Shown here one piece after another: positions 11,960 through 22,965 of a stretch of DNA of 64,000 nt; positions within the stretch are counted from its first letter, which is position 1, and each line of letters starts with the position of its first letter. Made by a program: the position numbers and the translations under genes. The stretch covers positions 89,208,618-89,272,617 of the forward strand of contig CP136069.1 in NCBI GenBank assembly GCA_032622095.1, read 5' to 3'. The notes beneath the pieces are model-generated. The model was given only the letters and a program-made list of their open reading frames with translations. It made no database searches and was not told the origin of the DNA. This DNA is from Siphonodentalium dalli (Eukaryota; Mollusca; Scaphopoda; Gadilida; Siphonodentaliidae).

Positions 11960-12345
11960 CGGCCTCTCGTTTTTCAATGCAGCGCTGTAGCGGTTGCAGC
12001 AGTGCTCTGGAGTGTTTTGAATCCATTTTTGGACTTAGAGTTTTAAGAGATAGAAGTGAAGCATGTTTTACAAATATTGCGACCCATTTTTTTTCAATGC
12101 AGCGCTGTAGCGGCTGCAGCAGTGCTCTGGAGTGTTTTGAATTCAGTTTTTTACCTAGAGTTTTAACAGGTAGAAGTGAAGCATGTTTTACAAATATTGC
12201 GACTCATTTTTTTTTCAATTCAATCTTCGGCTGTAAACTTTTTTCTAATCTGATTTCTTGTATCTTCGGCTGTAAACTTTTTTTCTAATCTGATTTCTTG
12301 TAGCGATTGCAGCAGGGAAAAAAATGGATACGTCTAATTTTTTGA
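11960..12345 (-). repeat. 118-bp units plus leader, right arm of inverted repeat
   Basis: Reverse complement of 1000-1440: units with TGCAGCGCTGTAGCGG, then TTCAATCTTCGGCTGTAAAC and TGTAGCGATTGCAGCAGGGA. A 30-bp piece with ATCTTCGGCTGTAAAC is doubled here. Confidence 0.7.
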
Positions 12346-12559
12346 CCACATTAGATGCCAAAATGATGGTTTCTCACCTACCATTACTACATAACGGCTT
12401 AATTTAAATTTGTAGAAATGGCAGTTGTACCATGTATTCATCAATGATGTATAAAGATGGCTTAGGACTGTATTTGAGAACTGACGCTTGCTCAACAATG
12501 AATCTCATTTATATACTTCGTAGGGTTGAATCATAAAGAATGCCATATCACCCACATAC

Positions 12560-12745
12560 ATTTCATATCAGCCCTAACAAGCCTGCAAATAGTGTGTTTG
12601 TCACCCTCTGGGGACCTCATTCTGCTTGGGCCTCATCTTTTGGGAAGTTTCTATATCCGATAGTTTGCAGAAGATAACATGCATAATCGAGGTGGCTAAT
12701 AGGTGAACATCACCAACTTCAACTGGTGAACTTCATGCATTCCTA
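12560..12745. repeat. dispersed repeat shared with about 50990-51185
   Basis: GGACCTCATTCTGCTTGGGC, ATCTTTTGGGAAGTTTCTAT and GCAGAAGATAACATGCATAA recur in slightly changed form near 51.0-51.2 kb. No TE class could be assigned. Confidence 0.5.
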
Positions 12746-13615
12746 CTTTTATATTGTTTGTATGTTTGCCTATTCATTACACTGAAATAAATGGCTACGT
12801 TCGTTCTAATGAACTCACAATTATTATAACCATGACATCAAGAAATGTGCTGGTATTGAATACATTGTGCTCATTAGTCATTACCGGTAGTTTATGGTGC
12901 ACATTATTAACATAAAAATTACATCAGCCAAGTTTTTTAACCAACACCCAGCCAATAGGCCATATTACGGAATAATTCCACTGTTATTAATATTAGGTAC
13001 GATTAATCGATTATTGACGACCGATTATCGATTATCAAAATCAATAATCGTGTCACCTCTACTCGGTAACATGGTTCACACTGGTCAAATTGGCCAAAGT
13101 TTTTTTACCCCAAAATCGGAAATCTAATTAAAAAACTGAATATACCGTATTTTGTAATGGTAGAATGCAATAAAACAGTAATGAGGATTAACACGAATGA
13201 ATTCATTGTCTGTCACATAGCTGAGTAGTAGATGGTGGTTGTATATTGTTAAGTAACAATTGTGGGATTAAAGAAGTCTCGACACAGTAATTGGAGGTTT
13301 GGACATTTGAGGTGTGTGATTAAATTTGAAGTTGCTTTGGCATGGTGTCATCATAGATTTATTTCACATGTTTAAGTGGATTTATGTTATAATAATTATA
13401 TAGAATGTTAGATATTAATAAAAAAAAATATTCAATAATTGTCAGCCCTGAATATGAGGATTTAATTTTGCCAAAGTTTTTTTTAATTTGGCCAAAAATA
13501 AACAGAATTGGCCAAATGATTTTTAGGCCCATGCAGCGTGATCACTGCTTGGTTGTTATTTTAATTTAACATGGTCAGTCCTGTTGCATGCATGCATATG
13601 TTATTGTATGGGTGT
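12746..13615. other. non-coding; hAT-end-like ATCGATTA motifs near 12990-13050
   Basis: GATTAATCGATTATTGACGA and CGATTATCGATTATC resemble the AT/CG-alternating ends of some hAT MITEs, but no matching second end was found. Otherwise nothing. Confidence 0.35.
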
Positions 13616-13619
13616 TAGT

Positions 13620-13940
13620 ACAATATTTAATTCTTTTTATACCCCCATTAATCAAAGAAAGATGGGGGTTACACTGGATTGACAATCTGTCCATCTGTCT
13701 GTCCGTCTATGCATATATCTCAATCATATATTTTAAAGGAAGATTGGAATGGCAGTTTTTCTTGGTTTTCTTCTTTGTTTATCTGAAGTAGTGGTCGTCT
13801 GCCTGTCGTGCTGAAATTTCAGCCATGGTTTTAATATCGGATCTCAATGAAATTTGGTATGGCGGTTCACAATCAGGGTTGATTTCAAAAGAGTGCCAAT
13901 GGTGTTGTTTGCATTTTCTGTTCTAGAGTTATCCTTCTTT
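13620..13940 (+). repeat. single GTCC-type unit
   Basis: TACCCCCATTAATCAAAGAA with GATGGGGGTT (hairpin) followed by GTCTGTCCGTC and AATTTGGTATGGCGG. It is a truncated array-type element ending about 90 bp before the LamG exon. Confidence 0.45.
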
Positions 13941-14030
13941 TTCTTTGTTATTTGAAAATGTTGATGTTTTGGGTTCTACCATGTCCATATTTCAAATTGG
14001 GGATATATCATTTATCTATTTTACTTTCAG

Positions 14031-14603
14031 TTTTAACAACAGGCCTGATCCTAAGCATCGTTCATTATGTGACCGCCACTGGGAGCCGTGGTTATTTCAA
14101 CGAGTCAGCTGAAGTTCAGTTTTCACCGAAAGTCGTCTGGCATCTCACAAGCACGCTAGGATTCTCATTCCGGACGTGTAAAGACGGCGAACTCATTTCT
14201 CAAACCGGTGCTAACCAAGATTACTTCAAACTAAATATTACAAATGGATCACTGGAATTCCACTGGAGTGCTCAAAGTGAACGTAGTGCAATACGGATTA
14301 GTAATAATATAGTTAGTGACAATCAGTGGTATAATGTATATTTTTATTTCTATTTGGGAACCGTTTATATGAATGTTACTAGAGGTAGAGAAGTATTATC
14401 AAACACGCTCATCAGCGACCAATCACAAAGGACGTTCTTGCAGAGAGTGAACCTTTCTGGGGGGAGTCGACTCATTTTAGGGCGTGGGTTCACAGGATGT
14501 TTGCAGCAGGGACCTTTCCTTAATTTCACTTCATCAGACTTAAACGCCACAGATGTTCTCTGGAATGAATGTTCTCTTCCACAGCATTCAGGATGTTCTT
14601 CAG
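14031..14603 (+). CDS. laminin-G domain exon of an EGF/LamG (Crumbs-like) protein
   Basis: This 573-nt exon encodes about 191 residues. It is bounded by a pyrimidine-rich acceptor (TTTACTTTCAG) and the donor CAG|GTTAGT, and both junctions are phase 1. The reading frame stays open a short way upstream of the acceptor. The sequence has the beta-sandwich rhythm of a laminin-G domain: GYFNESAEVQF, then LGFSFRTC, then a central NGSLEFHW strand, then QWYNVYFYF. The C-terminal block GFTGCLQQGPFLNF followed by NECSLP provides the usual late LamG disulfide pair. Seven N-glycosylation sequons (NES, NIT, NGS, NVT, NLS, NFT, NAT) fit an extracellular protein. The phase-1 end joins in frame to the EGF exon at 50428, giving CSSDNDINDCW, a LamG-to-EGF arrangement as in Crumbs. 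Fat-like cadherins, Eyes shut or other LamG/EGF proteins remain possible. A second in-frame AG 12 bases downstream (14041-14042) could serve as an alternative acceptor. Confidence 0.8.
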
Positions 14604-14640
14604 GTTAGTCAATCTCATCATAATTTGATAATATACAAAT
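14604..14640 (+). other. splice donor and start of a very long intron
   Basis: GTTAGT follows the LamG exon. The next recognisable exon of the same phase is at 50428, so the intron would span about 36 kb unless short exons were missed. A MITE fragment starts about 40 bp inside. Confidence 0.6.
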
Positions 14641-14702
14641 ACAGTTATGCCCTAAATAATCAAATCCTCAACCACAGCAGAATTATGGGTATTTTTCAGG
14701 AT
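14641..14702. repeat. family A MITE, one arm only
   Basis: ACAGTTATGCCCTAAATAAT through ATGGGTATTTTTCAGGAT, then truncated. It starts 38 bp after the LamG exon donor. Confidence 0.65.
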
Positions 14703-15095
14703 TAAACAATACACGGAAAGCAACACATGTTTCCAAATTCCCGACACCGATCAGCTGATAGGTAGCAAACCACTTTCAAGTGTCAGAGGAGGTCACAAAG
14801 TCATTCGGCAAGCTACGGTGAAAAAACAAAAAGCTACAATGAAATCCAAAAAAAGTATTCAACATAGCTTTTAAGAGATACATACATTAATGCCCTAAGT
14901 AATCGACCCCTTAACCACAGCAGAATTATGGGTAACTTTTCAGGATTTAGTCGGAAATATGGCTTGTTGCCATTCATCGGAAAGCTCTCGGGGAGAGCTT
15001 TCCGATGAATGGCAATAAGCCATATTTCCGACTAAATCCTGAGAAATTACCCATATTTCTGCTGTGGTTAAGGAGTCAATTATTTAGGGCATTAC
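14702..15095. repeat. 190-bp repeat J plus family A MITE, duplicated at 43157-43550
   Basis: From TTAAACAATACACGGAAAG, through GACACCGATCAGCTGATAGG, to GAGATACATACAT, then a full A foldback at 14888-15095. The whole block recurs at 43157-43550 with few changes, although the outer flanks differ. Confidence 0.75.
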
Positions 15096-15099
15096 TTTA

Positions 15100-16045
15100 A
15101 TACCTTATGATCCCATCATTTTGGGTTAAAGAAATAAGAATCTTTTGGCCACATCCCCCATTCAATTGTCACCAACCTTCATATGGATGTTTGGGGTGAC
15201 CTGTAAATGGGAGCCATCTGTTTTTTCCCGAAATTTGTTAAAAAAACATAGCCACCAGCAGCCATCTTGGATTTAACATTTCAATTAATCGGCACATCCA
15301 GCAGTGCACATTATTGGAGAATTGATTTGGGAAATTTACAGGCATGTTTAGGATCATCCCTAGATGGGAGCTATCAAATTTGCACACTTATCTATGAAAA
15401 ACATGGCCGCTGGCAACCATCTGGGATTTTACTCTTTGCCTGACTAATCCTCTGGCACACTCAACAGGCCGCATGATTTAAGTTGATTTAAGTTGTGTCC
15501 ACAATAATACAATTTTGGTACACTAAAGAAATATGGAATACCATTCCAATGACTGTCACATTTAAAGGGCAGATAACTCTTTCATATAGTTTTATGGTAC
15601 CAAATATGTATGTTTTGACGACCAAATTAAATCTCACTGACAGAACCTGAAATCTCACTGACTGGCAGAGTCAATCTCCCTGACAGGAAAAAATGGTGGT
15701 AACAGGTCTGCCCGCATCCCTCATCCGATTGAACACCAAACTTCATATGGATTAATGGGGGTGACTCGATGGGAGCTATCAAATGTTTCTGAATTTCATC
15801 GAAAGACATGGCACCGGCAGCCATCATAGATTTTCTCTTTGCATGACAAAATCCTTTGGTATACCCTACAGGCCACATCCCTGATCCAATCATCACCAAA
15901 CTTCATATGAATTTTTGAGGTGACCTCTAGCAATACCTAAACATTTAAACTGTCTGCATTCCTAATCGCTCCATTGACTGTAATGTATGACATTATCCTC
16001 TCTCCAAGTTGAGCTATAGTTTCATTGACACTTTCATTTGTTAAG
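15100..16045 (+). repeat. diverged array of the AGCAGCCATCTTGGATTT family
   Basis: Units with CATGGCCGCTGGCAACCATC and CCAAACTTCATATGGAT. It ends CCAAGTTGAGCTATAGTTTC and TTGACACTTTCATTTG, the terminus also seen at 33280-33345 and 38630-38667. Confidence 0.6.
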
Positions 16046-16249
16046 AAGAATTGATTGTTTTGTTAAGAGAAATCTTCACAGTAATTCGGATTTCTTCACT
16101 ATCGGTTCAATTTCTCCAAACAGGAATGCAATTCTTCTTTTTCTCTCAGAAAAAATTGAATTTAGTACTGGTACATGTAATTCAATTTCTCTTAATGAAT
16201 GAGATTTTTCTCTTAATGAATGAGACATTTAATAGCTATTAAAGACATA

Positions 16250-16640
16250 TTATGAACTTGTTCGAGAGGGTGAAAGTGATAAGTTAGCACTCAGATGCAA
16301 TGCCAACCTGGGGAATGTAGCATTCTACTAACATCGCAGAACATTTAAAGGAAATCGACCATACCACTCCATAGAAAACATCATCTGAACTACGCTCAAT
16401 TGTAAATATTTACATCTAGATTTGGGATGCAAAATCGGCGATAAACTAACACAAAATAAATTTTGCTATTTAATAAGAGTCATTGTATTCAATTAATATA
16501 TAAGAATGGCGGTGTTTGTTGTCAATTTTGGAATAATATTTATAAAAATAACAACTTTGAGCAAGATTGTTCTCCATTTCTATTTGACCACTCCGCCGGA
16601 GTGTTTCGCATCACTTTAAATGTGAATTAAGCTTCGCATA
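16250..16640 (+). repeat. dispersed repeat, inverted copy at about 49280-49650
   Basis: CAATTGTAAATATTTACATC, ATCGGCGATAAACTAAC and TATATAAGAATGGCGGTGTT have reversed matches near 49.3-49.65 kb. Nothing coding. Confidence 0.55.
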
Positions 16641-17069
16641 ATTTTCTGTCCCTAACATTTCCTCATTTTTTGTATGGCAAAGCGTTTTTTCTGACTTCAG
16701 TAGGTTAATTTCTGAAAGGAATTTGAAAGCGGTGCATCACAGAAATATTTATACAATGTATAGAATACATGCATATAGTGTTTCTGAATAAGAAATTTAA
16801 ACCACGAGTGGGAATATTAGCAAATTGTTGATGCATGATCTCCCTTTAATTTTGCTTCTTAGCAGCATACTGTAAGGGCTAATTGTGCCAGTTTAATATG
16901 TGTATTGACATCTCTAATCAACAATAGCAGGCAGAATGATAGTGCAGGTGTTGGCACTGAAGGTCATATGGCGTCAGACTGGAAACTAAAGTAATCTGTC
17001 TGCCCAGATATGAATTTGATGAAACTCAGAATACAGATGTTAAGCAGAGTTGCTTGTGTCAAACTGAAA

Positions 17070-17395
17070 AAGATAGACCACAATCGAGTTGTCTTTCAAG
17101 AAATGACTTGCAGATCGATTGGGTCATTGGATTTTTTACGGGCAGCGAAATTAAAAAGTGTGTGAACCCCGAAGATCTGCAAGTCATTTCTTCTAATCAT
17201 ATACCAGTACATTTTAATGGAACATTTATCATTTGAAAAAAAATTCAAAACTACCAAAACACAAATTGTAAGTAACATAGTGTTCAACACAGTCTCCCAA
17301 TAACAAAACACAGTGAGAGAGTGCACATGAATGGCTTGAAATTGCTTAGGCGTTTCATTCATATGTCAATAACTGAAGTGTCGACTTCAGTTATT
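17070..17395. repeat. dispersed repeat K, second copy at 44825-45165
   Basis: AAATGACTTGCAGATCGATT, CAAAACTACCAAAACACAAA and AACACAGTCTCCCAATAAC recur with changes near 44.8-45.1 kb. A short palindrome (AATAACTGAAGTGTCGAC and reverse) closes this copy. Confidence 0.5.
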
Positions 17396-17444
17396 GGTTT
17401 ATGAACATCGGAAAAGTTCATGTTTAACCGTATGGGTAAATATA

Positions 17445-17573
17445 CTGCTTTTGTATTGTCTGTTTTTCTGGCTGTCATCTGCTTTTATTATCTGAACACC
17501 CATCCAAATGAATAATAGATCATCCCAATGTATACTGGGTTGAAGAATTCATTCAGTATAGAAAGGGTTGAAT
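17445..17573. repeat. family B TTAA-MITE, right half
   Basis: TTTATTATCTGAACACCCAT through ATTCAGTATAGAAAGGGTT. Complete copies begin CCCTTTCTATACTAAATAC and end in its reverse. Confidence 0.6.
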
Positions 17574-17885
17574 AGTCATGCCTTGTGGTTACAAATCTTG
17601 TATTTTCACAACTGCCCCATATTAACAGATAAAAATACACAGAGCCATCCCCTTCTGCAACTTTGGAACCTCGTCAGACTCTTTCGTCCATTCACACAAA
17701 AGTGATCCTCATCATTTATGTAGGGTAAGATTTTCTTTTCCCGTTCATGGTTTTTCTTTCAGAGAAATGCCCCAAACAGCAGCCAAAAAATTATTAAAAT
17801 GTAAATTCTACGCACATCCAAGAAGCAGAACTCTATTTATTTAGTTGCTTAACCTGGCAGACAGTCAACAAGGAGATGCAATGAA

Positions 17886-19689
17886 GGTTACACTGGTGTA
17901 AATAAGGTTCCGAGTGACATCTAGCGGATGCGGGAGGAATATATAGGAGAGAATAAAATAGACACTGGGCCCTGATTGGTCAATAGCCTTGTGTGCTTTT
18001 CACATAAAAAAATCATCACACCTCTTCCCTATGATTTCCCATAGGTAAAATAACCATTGGCACAGGAATTAACCCTTTGTAGTGAAGTTTGAATTTTTTG
18101 GTGTGGTCTAAAATATGACTGTATTTTTTTATGCGGTTCTGACACTAGTTACGAAAACATAAGATTTAAAGGCGAATTCCCTGCTAGACAGACATGATTT
18201 TTTTGTGTAAAAAGTTTCCCAAAATGTAAATTTTTCAGATTTAAAGAAAACTTTGGACCCAACATTTATATTGCCAACACTATACGCTAAAACGTTAGCA
18301 CTGAGGCCTATGGAAAACATTTACACCAGTGTAACCTAAAGGGAAAAAATAGCTTTTTATCATTTTTGATTCCTGGGAGTCACTTTAAAGCATTTTAATG
18401 CATTTTACAGAGCCTGGTCTTTCAGTCCAATGAATATCTCATGCTCGATGTGGCTATTCTTGCTGCTGATGCCTTCTTTCACTTACATCAGCCAAAAAAA
18501 TAGTAAGATTTTTCATAAAAAATGCCAATTTTTCAAGGTATTTTCAAAAAAATTCAAGGTGGTAATAGTCACATGATAATGCAAATGACCCATAACATGG
18601 GCATGTCAACGACACATATATCAATTGTTATAAGAACCTAATTTAACAAGTATTTTGGATTTTATAGCCAGTGATATACAGATATATATCATAAAAGTGT
18701 GTCATTTCCACTGGTGGGTATGGTCATTTGAAGGTTAATAGCACTAAAACTTGGACACATTTAAGAAAATGCTTCAGCAATTCAAAGAGAGCATATCTTT
18801 ATTCAACTAATTCAATATACACCCACATCCAGTTATCTTGGATCACCCTTGCAGACCTGAAAATGTCATATTTTATTCTTCAATGTGCTGATAAAGTCAT
18901 GCGCTTGATGCTCAGCTGATCAGATCTGGACTCAATGACCTCACATCACCAGAAGTTCTCTCATGGAAAGAATATTGAACAGTCTTCCATAGCTGATCCA
19001 AGTTTGCAACACCAGACCCCTAAAACTGAGTGAAAATGGGGCCTGAACATGACTGGTGGTGGAAAATTGTGCTTTTTTGATGAATAATTTGTTAAAGGGG
19101 GTGGGGTTAAATTGTGTGTGATAAATAAAGAACCACAGACGTGATATTGTTTTTGAACACATTTTTTCCATGGATGGGCAATTCTGAAGAAATGTAGGGA
19201 GTTACAATTATTCCGCGAAAAAGCGGGCTATCGCTTTAGGTTACACTGGTGTAAATAAGGTTCCGAGTGACATCTAGCGGATGCGGGAGGAATATATAGG
19301 AGAGAATAAAATAGACACTGGGCCCTGATTGGTCAATAGCCTTGTGTGCTTTTCACATAAAAAAATCATCACACCTCTTCCCTATGATTTCCCATAGGTA
19401 AAATAACCATTGGCACAGGAATTAACCCTTTGTAGTGAAGTTTGAATTTTTTGGTGTGGTCTAAAATATGACTGTATTTTTTTATGCGGTTCTGACACTA
19501 GTTACGAAAACATAAGATTTAAAGGCGAATTCCCTGCTAGACAGACATGATTTTTTTGTGTAAAAAGTTTCCCAAAATGTAAATTTTTCAGATTTAAAGA
19601 AAACTTTGGACCCAACATTTATATTGCCAACACTATACGCTAAAACGTTAGCACTGAGGCCTATGGAAAACATTTACACCAGTGTAACC
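17886..19689 (-). mobile_element. composite element D1 with direct terminal repeats
   Basis: A 1.8-kb unit flanked by a 4-bp target duplication TGAA (17882-17885 and 19690-19693). It carries near-identical direct repeats of about 455 bp at 17886-18338 and 19239-19689, around an 900-bp core without coding capacity. Each repeat starts GGTTACACTGGTGTAAAT and ends with its reverse complement. The sequences flanking each repeat on the inside (TAAA, TTTA) do not match TGAA, so the composite, not each repeat, appears to have inserted. Strand is assigned relative to D2, which matches its reverse complement. The 63-residue ORF repeated in both ends is a by-product. Confidence 0.75.
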
Positions 19690-20039
19690 TGAAGGCTTAG
19701 TTTCAATTATTATAGACTTAGAGTAGTTTCCCTTCTATTATGTTACGACACTTGAGAATTCACTGATTACCTGAACAAAACCAACTGTAACTTAGTTAGT
19801 CCTATAGCATAATTTAGGGGTCTACTAGTATGTCCTCAGAAAACTGAACCACGTCACCCTACACCAAATTATACAGACTAGATTTGGATACATGTATGTA
19901 CATGTATGGTATAAATACCGATAGAAACAATATTCCTCTATGTGAATGACAATTTCAAGCTAAATTAGTAAAACAAGGCAAGGTTCATTCCATTAAAAAT
20001 TTTGTCCAAATTTTGATATATGTATGTATCTTATATATT

Positions 20040-20207
20040 AGAGTCTCCCATATGAAGCCTCGCATATATAACAGCATGCACTGGCTTACATGGTCAAGTT
20101 AAATATTGTTAGGCCATTATATTCTCTTATATATGTGAGGCTATATAAGAGAATGCATTGGCAAAGGATTTTCACAAAATTTTCAGGAAGTTCCAGTCAT
20201 GGTATGG
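20040..20207. repeat. family E double-hairpin TTAA element
   Basis: Two foldbacks built on GCATTCTCTTATATATG-like arms, with a spacer of AAATATTGTTAGGCCA. It ends at TTAA (20208), where the reverse-transcriptase relic begins. Confidence 0.6.
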
Positions 20208-20460
20208 TTAAGCAGCATTGCTCCAAATAACATTCCAATATGTAATATAGGGCAAGATACCCTAAGTGTTGAATACAGGATTTCAAAATATTCTTAGGAA
20301 AATATTATCTTAAGTTTATTCAAAACCCCTGTATTTTTATAAACATTTAAGTTTAAGGTTACTGCTGTTATGTGTTTGTTCCAACAAAGTTTTTCATCCA
20401 ATATGACACCAAGAAATGTAAATTTGCTTTGTTGGATAACATAGCTGAAATTCAGTATTC
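20208..20460 (-). pseudogene. LINE reverse-transcriptase fragment
   Basis: The minus strand reads ILNFSYVIQQSKFTFLGV, ILDEKLCWNKHIT, then KNTGVLNKLK, a stop, and EILYSTL. The FLGVxxDxxLxWxxHI block and the following K..G.L.KLK helix are conserved reverse-transcriptase thumb-region signatures of jockey/CR1-type LINEs. At least one in-frame stop is present and both flanks are lost. At its lower-coordinate end it abuts a hairpin MITE at a TTAA. Confidence 0.7.
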
Positions 20461-20689
20461 ATTTGGATTGCTATTGCATGTGAATTGCCCCGAGGGTAGT
20501 AAGTCACATACAGCTGTATGATAAAGTCACCACTCAACATAGTTCACATTTGTCTGAGTGATTATAAGATAACAAACTTATCAAGGCCACAGGCAAATAT
20601 TGATCAAAACAAGTTCAGTTCATCTTAGTGTCATTTTATATTAAAGTTAAAGGTAGGGTTCTAGTTAATTATTTTTTTCTCTTTATACA

Positions 20690-20960
20690 CCTTTGCACTG
20701 TATATAAACAGATGCCGCTACATAGTTAATTCTTTCTATACTAATTGTAAATGGATTCTCACACTCTGTTATAAAAGTATATATTTGAATGGTCTATTAT
20801 TCATTTGGAGGGGAGTTCAGGACAACAAACAGAAAAAGATATAGTACAAGAGCAGAAGGATTCATATTCGTTGGTGACAATTGTCCATAGTTCATTTGTT
20901 GAACTTATTATCTGAACAATTCCTAAGGAAACTCAATTATCTGACCATTGAGCAATTTAT
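20690..20960. repeat. family B TTAA-MITE, reverse orientation, diverged
   Basis: TTCTTTCTATACTAATTGTA, then TTGAATGGTCTATTATTCAT, a GTTGAACTTATTATCTGAAC centre, and a decayed end. Confidence 0.6.
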
Positions 20961-21647
20961 TTCGGAATTGGCCAATAAATTTTTTATTTGGCCAACAGTG
21001 CCGATGAAGTTAGGCGACAAAAGTATTTCAGTGAACAAAACTGATAGGTAAATGCCGAAAATAATATCTTCACTGGAAGAATGTAGCTATCAACTAAGAT
21101 TGTATAAAATTCCAATCATATCGGCGGTGCTATTTCAGAGAGCACAATGGCTGAACTATATACACACAAATGTAAATATTTGCTCCCCTATTGTGTAAGA
21201 GTTATTTGTGTTAAACATATTAAGTAAATGATTCGGTGCTCAACAGTTACTTCAAGTAAATTGTTAACAGTGACTGACAGTGATGCTGTTTTCGGTCTAT
21301 ATGGATATCAAATTTATGAAAATAATTATTCCATTCTGGGCACATTGGCAGAGTGTTCCTCATCACTTTAAATCTCGAAGTTAACGAAAAAGATGACATT
21401 TCAATTATATCTGTTAGATTCCCAGCTTGGTACACGTAGGTGCTGATGAAATTCTAACTCTGGGAAAATCTCCTTTTACCTCCAATCCATATTTCTTAAA
21501 TTTTCTTATTCAACGGTATGGCTTGCAGTTATCTACTGACTTTTATAATCCAGTAGCGGTATGTTATTGAGATATGTCTGTGATTCTTAATTTACTTCTG
21601 AAATCATTTTCAAAGCACTGATTGTGGTACTGATACTTTATAGTCAA

Positions 21648-22447
21648 GTCTTCATGTTCACAGTACTATATGTATATATGTACTATATACAAGTCCAAAC
21701 GATTTGCATTTGACTGGGCCTACAGACACAAGCCCCATGAACAGCCCCTTACTTGACACTTACAGGGCCTTTTAATAAGCATCATAAAGCCTATTCCTAT
21801 GGAAGCAACTGATTTATACAAAAGTTCAATTGTGAACATGCAAAGATAAAAAAATTGAAATAAATCTTGAATTTCTCAAACACATATTATTTGTGTACAT
21901 CTATAATCCATTATTTTATTTTATTTGCTGAATATGCGCTGATTACCTTTTAACGAACTGAAAATGTTGATGAGGAATTTATTGATTGTTACAACTGATG
22001 TTATATGCATGATACATTGTTACATGTACAAGAGAAAATATGTCTTCATGCTCACAGTACTATATATGTACTACATGTATATACAAGTCCAAACGATTTG
22101 CATTTTGACTGGGCCTACAGACACAAGCCCCATGAACAGCCCCTTACTTGACACTTACAGGGCCTTTTAATAAGCATCATAAAGCCTATTCCTATGGAAG
22201 CAACTGATTTATACAAAAGTTCAATTGTGAACATGCAAAGATAAGAAAATTGAAATATATCTTGAATTTCTCAAACACTTATTATTTGTGTACATCCATA
22301 ATCCAGTATTTGATTTTATTTGATTTTATTTGCTGAATATGCGCTGATTACCTTTTAACGAACTGAAAATTGTGATGAGGAATTTATTGCTTGTTACAAC
22401 TGATGTTATGCATGATACATTGTTACATGTACAAGAGAAAATATGTC
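21648..22447. repeat. tandem duplication, about 400-bp unit
   Basis: 21648-22042 and 22043-22447 are near-identical, sharing AAGTCCAAACGATTTGCATT, GACACAAGCCCCATGAACAG and TGCTGAATATGCGCTGATTA. Small indels shift the offset from 394 to about 405. No gene was seen inside. Confidence 0.8.
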
Positions 22448-22463
22448 TAGTATCACAAATTAA

Positions 22464-22715
22464 CCTTTCAATGACTGGAGCTTCGTGAAATTTTACAAAA
22501 TCCCTGTGCCAATGCATTCTCTTATATATGCGAGTCTCCCATAGGGAGCCTTGCATATATATGAGAATACATTGTCTAACAAAATAGTTACCATGACCTT
22601 GTAAGCCAGTGCATTCTCTTATATATGCAAGGCTCCCAATGGGATTCACATATAAGAGAATACGCTGGCACATCATCTTTAATGCTGCACCAGCGCAGCT
22701 CCCATCATGAAAGGG
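22464..22715. repeat. family E double-hairpin element, complete
   Basis: TTAA-flanked (22460-22463, 22716-22719). Ends CCTTTCAATGACTGGAGC and CTCCCATCATGAAAGGG. Inside are two hairpins with CATTCTCTTATATATGC arms. The 116-residue minus ORF is a by-product. Confidence 0.75.
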
Positions 22716-22759
22716 TTAAGGACTGACAATTGCCTAAGTATCAGTCTATAGCTTGGGGT

Positions 22760-22965
22760 TTAAAAAAAAAAAACTTTTTATTATATATTATATATGGAAT
22801 TCAGCCCCGTATATAGGTCCTCGATCGTCATAGGGAGCACAAGCCCATGTCATTTACAAAACGCGAGGCATGGATAACCTGTTGAATTCGAACCCTCAAC
22901 TGTGCTGAAGATGTAGATCGGGGGTCGGTCCACTAAGCAACTGAGCTATCCGCTCGCCAAATGAA
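22760..22965 (-). mobile_element. short SINE with clear tRNA-like head
   Basis: On the minus strand GGCGAGCGGATAGCTCAGTT (A box) starts near 22960. GAGGGTTCGAATTC (B box) lies about 50 bases on. The body then runs about 110 bases to an AT-rich, T-run end near 22760. Spacing and boxes match a pol III tRNA promoter. It is not an intact tRNA, because the acceptor stem does not close. Confidence 0.6.

Noticed and set aside
18129-18320. 63-codon minus-strand ORF repeated exactly at 19482-19673
   Set aside because: Lies inside the direct repeats of element D1. The identity is due to repeat identity, with no domain or start context.
17886-19689. Ordinary LTR retrotransposon or TRIM
   Set aside because: Ends are GGTTACA...TGTAACC rather than TG...CA. 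No tRNA-primer site follows the left repeat, and no convincing purine tract precedes the right one.
22326-22676. 116-codon minus-strand ORF
   Set aside because: Runs through the double-hairpin E element and a tandem duplication.
22880-22960. Functional tRNA gene on the minus strand
   Set aside because: A and B boxes are good but the acceptor stem does not pair and the sequence continues as a SINE body.
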